From Bacteroidota bacterium (GTDB taxonomy: Bacteria > Bacteroidota > Bacteroidia > Chitinophagales > Chitinophagaceae), in NCBI GenBank assembly GCA_005883765.1, contig VBAQ01000154.1, positions 1-60,380 of the forward strand: 60,380 nucleotides of DNA, in the 5' to 3' direction. The position numbers and the translations under genes were made by a program. The notes beneath the pieces are model-generated. The model was not told the DNA's origin. It saw nothing but the letters and a program-made list of their open reading frames with translations, and did not search any database. The stretch's first letter is position 1. Each line of letters starts with the position of its first letter. Shown here piece after piece: positions 8,308 through 17,759 of the stretch.

Positions 8308-9321
8308 TCAGGGAAACTTTCGGAGAATGGTAAACCGAAGAAAGACTTCAATGAAGAGTAATCCCAAAGCAATAAGTAACAATGGAATGAATTTTTCCTG
8401 GTAATGGCGAAGGGATTGGACTTCAATCTTTGATTTTTCCATTTTATCGATCTGCTGATAAATATTTTCAAGACTTAATTTATCTCTCGCCCGGAAATAT
8501 TCACCACCTGTTTCAGTAGCAATTCGTCGCAACAATTCTTCATCTAGAAAATCGCTGGTCAGTTTTCTTTTTTTGCCTCTTACAATTTCTTCCACGGGCG
8601 CTGTGTTTGCTACCTGCGCACTCATACCGATCGTATACACCTTCACGTGTTGAGCCTTGGCAATCTCAAGAGCAGTCAACGGATCGATCAGCCGGGTTTC
8701 TGGTGCCTCTTCTTTTCCATCGGTTAGTAAGATGACGACTTTGCTCTTTGCATCGCCTTTGGATAGCCGGTCCACGGAGGTAGCAAGCCCTTCACCAATT
8801 AATGTCCCATCCTGCAGCATTCCACTCCTCAAGCCACTCACCTGGGTCAGTAAAGTGTTCTTATCCGTTGTGATAGGAGAGAGCGTATAGCTTTCTCCTG
8901 AAAAAATCACCAGGCCGATGCGATCGATGGGGCGATCTCTTATAAAATCCTCTGCTACCTCCTTTGCTACTTCAAGCCGGTTCGGTGTAAAGTCCTGAGA
9001 CAGCATGCTGCCGCTCACGTCAATACTTAGAACAATATCAATCCCCTCCCCTTTTCTTAATTGTTCATCATTATGCTTCTGCGGTCTTGCCAGTGCGAGA
9101 ATTATGCAGCTCAGTGCCAGAAGCCGCAATATAAAAGGCACGTGACGGAAAATGTTTTTGAAGGATGTAGTCGTGAAAGAATGTGCCGTTGATACTTTTA
9201 GTGCGCCCTGGCGACTGTTATATTTTTTGACATACCACCAGATCAGTGCGGGCACAAATGCGAAAAGGCTCAGCATTTTTGGGTAAGCGAAATCAATATG
9301 TTTGAACCAATCGTAGAGCAT
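8308..9321 (-). CDS. batA: BatA-type VWA-domain membrane protein
   Basis: 337 residues. Two N-terminal membrane segments (about 15-32 and 62-79) precede a von Willebrand A domain with an intact MIDAS motif, DVSGSM at 101-106, and LLTDGKEEAPE further on. A C-terminal membrane helix ends FIEVFLRFTILRKFP, typical of the Bacteroides aerotolerance proteins. It is the last gene of the moxR-DUF58-BatD-like-batA set, all leftward with small gaps. In many Bacteroidota batB, batC, batD and batE follow, but they are absent here. The role, envelope chaperone-like complex under the MoxR ATPase, is known only in outline for the family. Confidence 0.88.
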   Translation of the reverse strand: MLYDWFKHIDFAYPKMLSLFAFVPALIWWYVKKYNSRQGALKVSTAHSFTTTSFKNIFRHVPFILRLLALSCIILALARPQKHNDEQLRKGEGIDIVLSIDVSGSMLSQDFTPNRLEVAKEVAEDFIRDRPIDRIGLVIFSGESYTLSPITTDKNTLLTQVSGLRSGMLQDGTLIGEGLATSVDRLSKGDAKSKVVILLTDGKEEAPETRLIDPLTALEIAKAQHVKVYTIGMSAQVANTAPVEEIVRGKKRKLTSDFLDEELLRRIATETGGEYFRARDKLSLENIYQQIDKMEKSKIEVQSLRHYQEKFIPLLLIALGLLFIEVFLRFTILRKFP

Positions 9322-9372
9322 TTTAAGATTTGCCCCGCTCGGAGCGGGAGTAGTTTATTTCTGAGTCTCTGC

Positions 9373-10272
9373 TTATATTTCTATCGGAAGCTTTTGTATG
9401 CTTTCAATGGAATTTTTTATCGTATTGAATGAATCTTGTTTGTCGGTTTCAAGCGGTTCATACTTCGCGAACTTCACGAAATCACTCATCCTTAGTCCCT
9501 GTGCGAGCTTATTAAAAGCCGGTTCACCTAATTTCAATGACTTTAACTGCACAACCAGGTCATCAGTTGTCTTTTGCATGGAGGCTATGCCTCTTCTACG
9601 AGACACATATACTCTAAAAATATCGACAAGCCTCGTATAAAATAATTTTGACGATAGTTGTTCTCTTCTGAGTTTTTCCAATTCCTGTTTTGCCTCGGTA
9701 TAAGGATCGACGACGGGAACATTGCTAACAGTTGGTCTTTTCTTTTTTCTTACAAGAAAATAGACGATAGCCGCAATCAATAGGGCGCTCGCAGCGACGT
9801 ACCAATACCAATCCTCTTTCTTTTTCTCTTGAGCCTTGACGTCAATCACATCCTTTATATCATGATAATCCTGTTTAGGATCAAAGGGCGAAAATCCCAC
9901 GTCGACCGGAATGCTGTCTGTGAGCATGGGTTTGTCCCCCGCCAACTCAAAGGGCGGAATTACCCAATGTCCCGAATCAAAACTTGTAAGAGTAAGGCTT
10001 TGAGACAATTTAATTCCTCCATTGTTATCGATGGTATCAATTTTTTTGCGTTCCAATATTTCGAAATGCGCGATAGTATCTATGGCAAAAAAACGCATTG
10101 GCTCATGCGGAGGAAAATTGGCATTAAGATTCAAATGAATTTGTTGACCAATGACAATATTATTGTTGTCGATACTTGCCCTGATGCTTATTTTGTCCTG
10201 GGAGTGAGAAACAATCGCAAATAATAAAAAACAAAAAAGGAAAAGATTTTTATGGGAGCGAATAAAAAACAT
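9373..10272 (-). CDS. BatD/DUF4381-like membrane protein of the bat operon
   Basis: About 299 residues from the ATG at 10272, which gives a clean signal peptide (MFFIRSHKNLFLFCFLLFA to HSQ); an upstream in-frame ATG at 10302 would put ten polar residues before it. An extracytoplasmic beta-rich domain (residues 25-140, IxAxIDNNxIxIGQQ) resembles BatD/oxygen-tolerance domains. One membrane helix near residues 160-177 is followed by KKKKRP and a cytosolic helical domain. Its position between the DUF58 and VWA genes is the standard place for such a protein. Function is inferred from context only. Confidence 0.78.
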   Translation of the reverse strand: MFFIRSHKNLFLFCFLLFAIVSHSQDKISIRASIDNNNIVIGQQIHLNLNANFPPHEPMRFFAIDTIAHFEILERKKIDTIDNNGGIKLSQSLTLTSFDSGHWVIPPFELAGDKPMLTDSIPVDVGFSPFDPKQDYHDIKDVIDVKAQEKKKEDWYWYVAASALLIAAIVYFLVRKKKRPTVSNVPVVDPYTEAKQELEKLRREQLSSKLFYTRLVDIFRVYVSRRRGIASMQKTTDDLVVQLKSLKLGEPAFNKLAQGLRMSDFVKFAKYEPLETDKQDSFNTIKNSIESIQKLPIEI

Positions 10273-10319
10273 TAAGTCATTTAATTCATTGATCCCTTGC
10301 AATACGAAGCAAGGGCTAT

Positions 10320-11192
10320 TTAACGGTTCCTGCTGACGAAAAATCTCTGCAGTACTTTTACATAGTCATCACCTGTGCGAACATGCAAGAGGGCACAGCC
10401 CGCCTTTTTAAATACATTCGTGCTGTATTCAGTAACGCGAAAAAATTCCTGCTGGTATCGTTGTCTTACATAAGCACTGTTCGTATCGACCCATTTTGTC
10501 ACTCTCGACTCCGAATCACGCACCTGCACCAAACCGATCCTCGGTAATTCCAGATCCATTTTATCATACACCTTGATCCCGATCACATCATGTTTTTTTG
10601 CCGTCACCTTTAATGCATCTTCGTAGTTAGCATCGAGGAAGTCGCTCAGGATAAAGGCTATGCTTTTTTGTCGGGTTGAATTCCGGAAAAATTTCAAAGC
10701 ATTGCTTACCAGCGTGCCCTTGTGATTGGACTCCTCAGTTAAGAGTTTTCGTACAATATAGAGGGCATGTTGTCGCCCCTTTTTGGGAGGTATGTATGCT
10801 TCCACCTCATCACTGTAAAATATGACGCCGATCTTATCGCCATTATTGATAGCAGAAAAACTTAAAACAGCGGCCATCTCGGTAATGATATCTTTCTTTC
10901 TTCCATACACGGTCCCAAAGGTTGCGCTGGCGCTAATATCTACCAGCAACATTACATTGAGTTCCCTTTCTTCTTCGAAGACTTTGCTGTACGGATGACC
11001 CAACCTTGCCGATACATTCCAATCGATAAAGCGAATGTCATCTCCATGAGTATATTCTCTTACTTCCTTAAACGACATTCCCTTCCCCTTAAAAGCACTA
11101 TGGTACTCTCCGGTAAATAGATCACTGGTGAGCTTTTTGCTTTTGATCTCCAGCTCGCGGACTTTCTTTAATATTTCTGATGTGGTTAGCAT
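10320..11192 (-). CDS. DUF58 domain protein of the MoxR operon
   Basis: 290 residues, soluble. The family signature GDDIRFIDWNVSARLGHPYSKVFEEEREL sits near residues 50-78 (cited here in pieces: GDDIRFIDWN, SARLG, KVFEEEREL), followed by a degenerate VWA-like fold beginning LLVDISASATFG. DUF58 proteins nearly always sit next to MoxR-type AAA ATPases and are thought to be adaptors. It starts 43 bases after the moxR stop and is followed at once by the BatD-like gene. Confidence 0.88.
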   Translation of the reverse strand: MLTTSEILKKVRELEIKSKKLTSDLFTGEYHSAFKGKGMSFKEVREYTHGDDIRFIDWNVSARLGHPYSKVFEEERELNVMLLVDISASATFGTVYGRKKDIITEMAAVLSFSAINNGDKIGVIFYSDEVEAYIPPKKGRQHALYIVRKLLTEESNHKGTLVSNALKFFRNSTRQKSIAFILSDFLDANYEDALKVTAKKHDVIGIKVYDKMDLELPRIGLVQVRDSESRVTKWVDTNSAYVRQRYQQEFFRVTEYSTNVFKKAGCALLHVRTGDDYVKVLQRFFVSRNR

Positions 11193-11234
11193 AGTTGCCT
11201 GTTTCCGGCTACCAGTTGCCGGTAACCTTTGACA

Positions 11235-12236
11235 TTAAGGCACATTGATCTGTTTCAAAACGTCCTCTATAACATTTTCAACATTAATACCTTCGGCTTC
11301 TGCTTCGTATGTCAGACCCATACGATGACGCAAAACATCCTTACATATACTGCGAATATCTTCGGGGATTACAAATCCTCGCCTGTTTAAAAATGCCTGG
11401 GTTTTACCCGCAAGTGCCAGGTTAATGCTTCCCCGCGGAGAAGCTCCGTAAGATATCAACGCTTTTAATTTTTCCAATTTATATTTCTCCGGGTGACGTG
11501 TCGCAAAGACTATATCTAAAATATACTGTTCAATCTTTTCATCCATGTATACCTGTCTCACCAACTCACGGGCGTTTATGATTTCCATTACCGACACCAC
11601 TTGTTTTACCGCCGGCAGTGTTAATCCCTGTACATTTTCGCGAATGATCAATTGCTCTTCATACATCTTTGGATAATCTACCAGGACTTTCATAATAAAC
11701 CGATCCATTTGAGCTTCCGGCAGCGGATAAGTGCCTTCCTGCTCGAGCGGATTTTGCGTCGCCATAACCAAAAACGGTTCTTCCAGCTTGAAAGTATTTT
11801 CACCAATAGTCACCTGTCGCTCCTGCATCGCCTCAAGTAATGCGCTTTGAACTTTAGCAGGCGCCCGGTTAATTTCATCTGCCAAAATAAAATTCCCAAA
11901 AATGGGACCCCTGCGAACAACGAATTCGCTCCGCTGCTGATTGTAGATCATTGTTCCGATCACATCGGCCGGTAAAAGATCAGGAGTAAATTGAATCCGG
12001 CTAAATTTGGCATGAATGGCTTGCGAGAGTGATTTTATGGCTAGCGTTTTTGCAAGACCGGGTACGCCTTCCAGCAAAACGTGGCCGTTACTCAGCAAAC
12101 CGATCAGCAGGCGGTCAAGCATGTGGCTCTGACCAATAATTACATGTCCTATTTCGTCTCTTATTTTATCTACAAATTGACTCGCATGCGAGATGCGCTC
12201 ATTCAATTGTCGTATGTCTTCCGCGGTTTTTAGCAT
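11235..12236 (-). CDS. MoxR-family AAA+ ATPase
   Basis: 333 residues. Walker A is GVPGLAKT near residue 57, Walker B with the sensor region is ILADEINRAPAKVQSALLEAMQE near 117-138 (key residues D and E), and ATQNPLEQEGTYPLPEAQ is the typical MoxR sensor-1 segment. GASPRGSINLALA is the sensor-2 arginine region. MoxR ATPases act as chaperones for VWA-domain partners, which fits the three genes downstream. It is the first gene of this leftward set; the 310 bases upstream hold an interspersed hairpin element. Confidence 0.95.
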   Translation of the reverse strand: MLKTAEDIRQLNERISHASQFVDKIRDEIGHVIIGQSHMLDRLLIGLLSNGHVLLEGVPGLAKTLAIKSLSQAIHAKFSRIQFTPDLLPADVIGTMIYNQQRSEFVVRRGPIFGNFILADEINRAPAKVQSALLEAMQERQVTIGENTFKLEEPFLVMATQNPLEQEGTYPLPEAQMDRFIMKVLVDYPKMYEEQLIIRENVQGLTLPAVKQVVSVMEIINARELVRQVYMDEKIEQYILDIVFATRHPEKYKLEKLKALISYGASPRGSINLALAGKTQAFLNRRGFVIPEDIRSICKDVLRHRMGLTYEAEAEGINVENVIEDVLKQINVP

Positions 12237-12283
12237 AACTGATATTTATTTTTTTCCCGGCTTTCACGCCTTGATTAACCTTT

Positions 12284-12343
12284 TGTTGCGTCGCATGCCG
12301 ACGATAAATGTCGGCATCCAGACCGAAGCGTCGGTGACTGGAT
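12284..12343 (+). repeat. Two-hairpin interspersed element, copy 1
   Basis: TGTTGCGTCGC (12284-12294) is followed by hairpin 1, ATGCCGAC / GTCGGCAT (12295-12302 and 12310-12317) around the loop GATAAAT, and hairpin 2, ATCCAG / CTGGAT (12316-12321 and 12338-12343) with an inner ACCGA / TCGGT around AGCG. A second copy at 53.7 kb keeps both loops in the same order but has different stems and carries the 11-base flank, inverted, at its other end. It lies in the moxR upstream region. The rest of 12237-12546 shows no gene. Confidence 0.65.
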
Positions 12344-12546
12344 GTATTTCTATTCACCTTAAACGCAAACTTCCTTGTTTTCTTTATGATTCCCCTTAAA
12401 ATCCTATAAATCGTCGTTCTGCCATAGCAAACTGTTTGCCGATAAGTGTCCCCGTAATTTTTACGAAGTTAATACCCTTATCTATTCGAGGTCTAATACT
12501 TTTCCCCTTGTAGAACTTTCAGTAATTTTAGTAATAAATCAACTTT

Positions 12547-12996
12547 ATGAAACACCTCAGCCGAATCGCTGCCCTCGCCATTGTCACTTCGGCCGGTTTT
12601 ATTGCTTGCAGCAAATCCGATTCAAATAGTTCAAAAACGAAGGCAGAGTTAATTACCGAAGGCTCATGGAAATTTGATCATGCCACCGCCAGCGGAATTG
12701 GTGATGTTTCCGGCGCAATTCCCAATTGTTATAAAGATAATGTCGTGGTATTCGTTTCAGGTGGAACTGGAAATATTTCTGAAGGAACAGATGTTTGCTC
12801 ACCTTCCACTGCGGGCAACTTTACCTGGAGCTTTAAAGATAATGACGCAACACTTAGCTTGTCGACGCCACTATTTACAGGCGGATCCGGTGATTTTACT
12901 CTTGTTTCTTTAACGGAAACAAATCTGGTCATTTCACAGATGATGACCATAGCACCTTATCCATCCACAAACGTCGAAGTCACCTTTAAACACTGA
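12547..12996 (+). CDS. Lipocalin-like lipoprotein
   Basis: 149 residues. The signal peptide ends in SAGFIAC with the lipid-accepting Cys21, followed by a serine/lysine-rich linker (SKSDSNSSKTK). The mature domain opens LITEGSWKFD and shows alternating beta-strand pattern with FTWSFKDNDATLSL, which is typical of the lipocalin-like (DUF4923/DUF5004-type) lipoproteins of Bacteroidota. Ligand unknown. It converges with nadE, the two stops being only 45 bases apart, and no obvious terminator separates them. Confidence 0.82.
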   Translation: MKHLSRIAALAIVTSAGFIACSKSDSNSSKTKAELITEGSWKFDHATASGIGDVSGAIPNCYKDNVVVFVSGGTGNISEGTDVCSPSTAGNFTWSFKDNDATLSLSTPLFTGGSGDFTLVSLTETNLVISQMMTIAPYPSTNVEVTFKH

Positions 12997-13041
12997 ACGA
13001 TCCAAAACATTGCAATTCGCAATTCAAATGCGCTTTCAATT

Positions 13042-14847
13042 TCACGAAAGATATTTTGCCACGATCGGTACTCTTCTTCCAACACCGAACGCTTTGCAAC
13101 TGACACGAATGATGGGGCAGAACTGGTTTCGTTTGTATTCATTTGTATTGACCAATCTTAAGATCCTATCCACTAATTCTTTCTCATAACCGAGATCAAT
13201 AATTTCCCCTGGGCCTTGTCTCAATTCAATATATTGATACAGTATTCGGTCGAGCTTCTCATACTCGGGTAAGCTGTCAATGTCCTTTTGGTTGGGTCGT
13301 AACTCGGCAGAAGGCGCCTTGTCGATAATATTCTGAGGAATAATTTCTCTGTCTTTGTTAATATAGCGGGCCAGTGCGTATACCTGCATTTTATACACAT
13401 CGCCCAAAACACTCAATCCACCTGCCATATCTCCATACAAAGTGCCATAACCTGTGGCCAGTTCACTTTTATTTGATGTGTTAAGAAGAATGTATCCAAA
13501 CTTGTTTGCAACAGCCATTAATAAATTTCCTCTTGTACGACTTTGAATGTTTTCTTCTGCTACGTTAAAGGGCTCATCTTTAAAAATGGGTTTCAGGTCT
13601 GACAGAAACGATTCGTAAATATTTTTTATCGGAACAATATCATATGGATTGCCAAGAGTTTTACTCAGGGCTTCGGCGTCTTCTACTGAATGGGAACTCG
13701 AATATTGCGAAGGCATCAACAATGCTCTCACATTTTCTTTGCCCAATGCCTCAACTGCCAGTACCTGTGTTACCGCGCTGTCGATGCCGCCGGAAGCACC
13801 CAGGATAGCATTGCTGAATCCCATCTTACCAAAATAATCACTGATGCCAAGGATGATAGCATGATAGATCTCATCAATATTTTTCTCTCCAACCAGGTAT
13901 TGAATCGTGTCCATGTCCCGACCGACCTCAAAAGCAGAATAATAATATGCCCCCTCCAGGTCTCCCCCAAGGGGTGAGGCCACCGCCTCACTGACCTCGC
14001 CTATCGAAGCTTTCTTACTAACGGAAACATTTTCATTACGCGAGAGCTCCGCGATTGTAAAGCTCTCTTTTTTGGAGATGGTTTGGGTGAGTTCTTCCAG
14101 TTCAAATACCTGGTAATCCTCTTCAAAATATTTCATTTCTTTCACCTTGCAACCGTTTATGTCGTATACCAAACTGCCGCCATCAAAAACAATTTCTGTT
14201 TGTGATCCCACTGTGTTGCAATACACCATCGGCATTTTATACTTTAGCACATGAGCTTTTACGATGCTGTTCCTCACAATATCCTGGGCGTAATTATAGG
14301 GCGATGCAGAAAGATTGATCATCACGTCCGGATGAAACGGCATCAGCTTTTCCATCGGCGTAATTCGATATAAGGGATTGTCCCCCATGTTCCAAATGTC
14401 CTCACAAATGGTCACTGCTAACTTCTTTCCTTTAAACTCCATTACTTTCCAATCATATGCTGGCTCAAAATATCGATACTCGTCAAATACATCGTAGTTG
14501 GGGAGAAGTGTTTTGTGTATTTCCGATTTGATCTGTTTTTCGTGTAAGAGAAAAACTGCGTTAAAAAGATCTTTCCCTTCTGTCTGTGGATTGCGCGCCG
14601 GGCTTCCGATCAATACGCCAATTGTATCCGCATATTTTTTAATGGTGTTGATTGATTCATAACACTTGTCGACAAAGTCCCTGAATTCGAGAAAATCCCT
14701 GGGAGGATAGCCACAAACACAGAGTTCAGAGAATACCACGAGATCGGCATCTTGCTTTTTTGCCCAATTGATTCCATCAATGATCTTCCCTATATTCTTT
14801 TCAAAATTACCAATGTGGTAGTTCTGCTGCGCTAAAGCGATCTTCAT
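13042..14847 (-). CDS. nadE: Glutamine-dependent NAD+ synthetase
   Basis: Converts nicotinic acid adenine dinucleotide to NAD+ with ATP, drawing ammonia from glutamine. 601 residues, two domains. The N-terminal nitrilase-type glutaminase has its triad: E41 (FSELCVCG), K112 (HKTLLPNYD) and C148 (VTICEDIWN). The C-terminal synthetase has the P-loop-like SGGIDSA motif near residue 355 and NKSELATGYGTLYGD. It is divergent from gldB, an arrangement also known in other Bacteroidota. nadC, also of NAD synthesis, lies about 6 kb away but not in the same operon. Confidence 0.96.
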   Translation of the reverse strand: MKIALAQQNYHIGNFEKNIGKIIDGINWAKKQDADLVVFSELCVCGYPPRDFLEFRDFVDKCYESINTIKKYADTIGVLIGSPARNPQTEGKDLFNAVFLLHEKQIKSEIHKTLLPNYDVFDEYRYFEPAYDWKVMEFKGKKLAVTICEDIWNMGDNPLYRITPMEKLMPFHPDVMINLSASPYNYAQDIVRNSIVKAHVLKYKMPMVYCNTVGSQTEIVFDGGSLVYDINGCKVKEMKYFEEDYQVFELEELTQTISKKESFTIAELSRNENVSVSKKASIGEVSEAVASPLGGDLEGAYYYSAFEVGRDMDTIQYLVGEKNIDEIYHAIILGISDYFGKMGFSNAILGASGGIDSAVTQVLAVEALGKENVRALLMPSQYSSSHSVEDAEALSKTLGNPYDIVPIKNIYESFLSDLKPIFKDEPFNVAEENIQSRTRGNLLMAVANKFGYILLNTSNKSELATGYGTLYGDMAGGLSVLGDVYKMQVYALARYINKDREIIPQNIIDKAPSAELRPNQKDIDSLPEYEKLDRILYQYIELRQGPGEIIDLGYEKELVDRILRLVNTNEYKRNQFCPIIRVSCKAFGVGRRVPIVAKYLS

Positions 14848-14955
14848 TACGCAAATTTACGCTAATGCTCACAATGCTAAAATGAAGTAAAAGATCGCGC
14901 CTCTCATAGCGTTTCGGTTATCTTCGCGCAACATTTCAAAACCCGTTGCGTTTAC

Positions 14956-15975
14956 ATGTCTATGAAAAAAATTTCGGCATTTCTCATGTTTGTATCAATT
15001 GCTATTGCATGTAACCACAATAATAATACACCGGATGTTTCAAGGATTAAAATTGATGTGAAACTTGACCGGTTTGAGAAAAGTTTTTTTCAGGTTGACT
15101 CCAACAATGTTGCACCCGGCTTGACGAAGGTCGCCACCGGGTTTCCTGATTTTTATCCTGATTTTATGCAAAACATTCTTGGAGTAAGTGGCAATCCTGG
15201 CGATACAACAACGCTGTCAGTGACAAAGAAATTTCTCAGCAGCTATTCCTCATTTGCAAGGGAGCTGGAAGGCAAATTCAATAATACAACGGGCATGGAG
15301 GACGAAATCACACATGGGCTTCAGTTTGTAAAATATTATTTCCCGGATTATAGAATTCCAGCCTTTATTACATTCATCGGCCCACTGGACGCCCCGGGTG
15401 TGGCAATGACAAGAAATCGTATTGCTATCGGTTTGCAACAATATGCAGGAAAGGATTTTCCTGGCTACCAGGCTAATGAGGTGCAGCAAATGTATCCTCT
15501 GTATATTTCGCGGCGGTTTGATCCAAAATATATTCCTTCCAATTGCATGAGGGCAATTGCAGACGACCTTTTCCCTGACAAAAGTGCCGGGAAGCCTTTG
15601 ATTGAGCAAATGATCGAAAAAGGAAAACAGTGGTGGCTGTTAGATAAACTTATGCCCACGACGCGAGATTCATTGAAAACGGGTTATTCTCAAAAGCAAC
15701 TGGACTGGTGCAAGGAAAATGAAGGATTGATCTGGAATTATTTTGTGACCAGCGAAAATCTCGAGACCATTGAACCTAATGTAATCCAAAATTACATTGG
15801 TGAATCGCCAACCACCCAGGGAATGCCTGCGGCATCTCCAGGAAATATCGGGCAGTGGGTAGGATGGCAGATCGTAAAAAAATTTGCTGCTGCAAATCCT
15901 TCTTTGAACCCCGCGGAAATTATGAATACACCGGCAAGAAAAATTCTGACTGATTCCAAGTACAAACCGAAGTAG
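14956..15975 (+). CDS. gldB: GldB-like gliding-motility lipoprotein
   Basis: 339 residues. The signal peptide ends in VSIAIAC, giving a lipoprotein with Cys19. The mature part starts ISRIxIDVKLDRFEKSFF and contains FPDFYPDFMQNILGV, features of GldB, a lipoprotein needed for gliding and for T9SS stability in Flavobacterium. The remainder matches the zinc-peptidase-like fold proposed for this group without obvious catalytic residues. ATG 14956 or 14962 may be the start. Presence of gldKLMN in the window agrees with the call. gldC, often next door, is not present. Confidence 0.8.
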   Translation: MSMKKISAFLMFVSIAIACNHNNNTPDVSRIKIDVKLDRFEKSFFQVDSNNVAPGLTKVATGFPDFYPDFMQNILGVSGNPGDTTTLSVTKKFLSSYSSFARELEGKFNNTTGMEDEITHGLQFVKYYFPDYRIPAFITFIGPLDAPGVAMTRNRIAIGLQQYAGKDFPGYQANEVQQMYPLYISRRFDPKYIPSNCMRAIADDLFPDKSAGKPLIEQMIEKGKQWWLLDKLMPTTRDSLKTGYSQKQLDWCKENEGLIWNYFVTSENLETIEPNVIQNYIGESPTTQGMPAASPGNIGQWVGWQIVKKFAAANPSLNPAEIMNTPARKILTDSKYKPK

Positions 15976-15983
15976 TTATTTAC

Positions 15984-17066
15984 TTATTTCTGCAAAAGCG
16001 GGTTTTTTCCCAAAAATTTCATCATTCTTAAATGCGAAAAAATTGCCGATAGCATAGTTGGATACTCATTATACGGCATATTAAATTTTTTACAAGTTCT
16101 TTTTACAATGCCGCTTAACGCGGGATAATGTATATGACTGACCCGTGGAAATAAATGATGCTCGATCTGGTAATTTAATCCTCCAACAAACCAGGACACA
16201 ATTTTATTACGTGCTGCAAAATTAGCCGTAGTTTTTACCTGGTGAATAGCCCATTCATTTTCTATTAATTTCGGAGCGGTCGTGACTAATTCGAATTCCG
16301 TATTTTCAACCACATGCGCCAACTGGAACACAATGGCCAATGTAAATCCTAAGACGATATGAACAGAAATAAAAAATAAAAAGCAGAACAACCATCCTTT
16401 CAGAAAAACGGGCAGTAGGATATAAAGTACGATATTGAGAGATTTGCTTATCCAAAAAATGAAATGCTCCATTCTGTTCATCTTGGTTAATGGTGTTGTA
16501 TATACCGTATGGCTAAAATATTTTTTAAAATCAGTGCCAAAAGCCCACGCAAAGGAAGTGAGTGAGTAGATAATGAAAAGGTATATATGTTGTAGGCGGT
16601 GAATAGGCATCCAATGTTTTGTTGGACATAACCGAAGCAGCGATGTAAAAGAAATATCATCATCCATTCCATCGATATTAGTATAAGTATGATGAATGAT
16701 GTTGTGCTTTTGTTTCCACATGAAGGCATTTCCTCCAAGCATATTTAAGCTAAGTCCAAATACTTCATTGACCCATTTATACTTACTGTAGCTTCCATGG
16801 CATGCATCATGCATAACATTAAACCCAATGGAAGCTAATACAGAGCCTAGTACGCCTCCCAGCACAACCACTAATGCAAGCGGTAAATCAAAAACGATGA
16901 GAAGAATGTAGATCAAAATCGCTAAAGGAATCAATATTCCTGTTTTCAAAAATAATCTCCAGTTACCAGTCTTTTCCAAATGCTTCTGTAGAAAGTATTT
17001 CTCTACCTCCGATTTGAGAACGGAATAAAAAATGTTGTTTTTATTGTTGAAAGTGACTTTGGGCAT
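15984..17066 (-). CDS. Membrane fatty acid desaturase, acyl-lipid/linoleoyl-CoA type
   Basis: 360 residues with four to five membrane segments. All three histidine boxes of the di-iron desaturases are present: HDACH at 86-90, HNIIHH at 121-126, and QIEHHLFP near residue 310. The Gln in the third box is typical of front-end (delta-5/delta-6) desaturases, although here no fused cytochrome b5 domain precedes the core. It introduces a double bond into membrane acyl chains and probably helps adjust fluidity. The stop lies 9 bases from the gldB stop (convergent). Regiospecificity cannot be read from sequence. Confidence 0.9.
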   Translation of the reverse strand: MPKVTFNNKNNIFYSVLKSEVEKYFLQKHLEKTGNWRLFLKTGILIPLAILIYILLIVFDLPLALVVVLGGVLGSVLASIGFNVMHDACHGSYSKYKWVNEVFGLSLNMLGGNAFMWKQKHNIIHHTYTNIDGMDDDISFTSLLRLCPTKHWMPIHRLQHIYLFIIYSLTSFAWAFGTDFKKYFSHTVYTTPLTKMNRMEHFIFWISKSLNIVLYILLPVFLKGWLFCFLFFISVHIVLGFTLAIVFQLAHVVENTEFELVTTAPKLIENEWAIHQVKTTANFAARNKIVSWFVGGLNYQIEHHLFPRVSHIHYPALSGIVKRTCKKFNMPYNEYPTMLSAIFSHLRMMKFLGKNPLLQK

Positions 17067-17244
17067 ACAAGCTTTTGGACCGTTATTGAGTGTTTATTTA
17101 CAATGCCACGGGAGGACATTAATCCAAAAACAGAATTACTAATGACTCAATTTACAAGCTTTGTTGTACAACTCAAGATTTTCGAAATGATTTTTTAAAT
17201 GTTTATGGTACTAATGACGGTTTGTGAGTGTAGGTTATTTACAA

Positions 17245-17631
17245 CTAATTATTCTTGAACGGGACGATCATTTCGAATTCAGGAATATTTACCTCGAGAA
17301 TTTTTTTACTACTCAGGTCTTCCATTTGGTAGGTGCCATGCATTTTTCCCATCTCTGTACGCAGATTACATCCACTCACATATTGGTATTTTTCGGCAGG
17401 CTGCAAAATGGGTTGAACACCCACAACCCCTTCACCTTCCACTTCACGATAACTTCCATTACTGTCAAAAATATTCCAATGACGACGGTGGAGTTTTACC
17501 GGAAAAGAATTATGATTTTCAATGGTGATCCGATATGCAAACATAAACTCCGACTGCAAAGGATTGCTGTAGTCAGGTTGGTAAAAAGTTTCAACACTTA
17601 CCTCAACGCCCTCCGAGATCAGGCTTGTCAT
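17245..17631 (-). CDS. apaG: ApaG family protein
   Basis: 128 residues from the ATG at 17631, the normal length of ApaG; the longer in-frame extension to 17757 is rejected because it would overlap the icd promoter region and has no counterpart in the family. The fibronectin-III-like core is recognisable by FMFAYRITIENHNSFPVKLHRRHW, VVGVQPILQPAEKYQYVSGC and MHGTYQM. ApaG proteins are linked to Co2+/Mg2+ homeostasis in enterobacteria, but the molecular activity is not settled. Divergent from icd. Confidence 0.93.
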   Translation of the reverse strand: MTSLISEGVEVSVETFYQPDYSNPLQSEFMFAYRITIENHNSFPVKLHRRHWNIFDSNGSYREVEGEGVVGVQPILQPAEKYQYVSGCNLRTEMGKMHGTYQMEDLSSKKILEVNIPEFEMIVPFKNN

Positions 17632-17759
17632 GCAATAGCTTTTTGTAAAAATAGAAAAACAATTCAAAATGGCACAATTTGACTTCATATTGAAAAGCCG
17701 GACGTATTTTCCCGGATATTCGTTCGGAGTCATATTTTCACACTCCGAAATGTTCAATT

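Noticed and set aside
17632-17757. Upstream extension of apaG by 42 residues
   Set aside because: ApaG proteins are about 125-130 residues and the chosen ATG at 17631 gives this length. The extension would also reach to the icd start.
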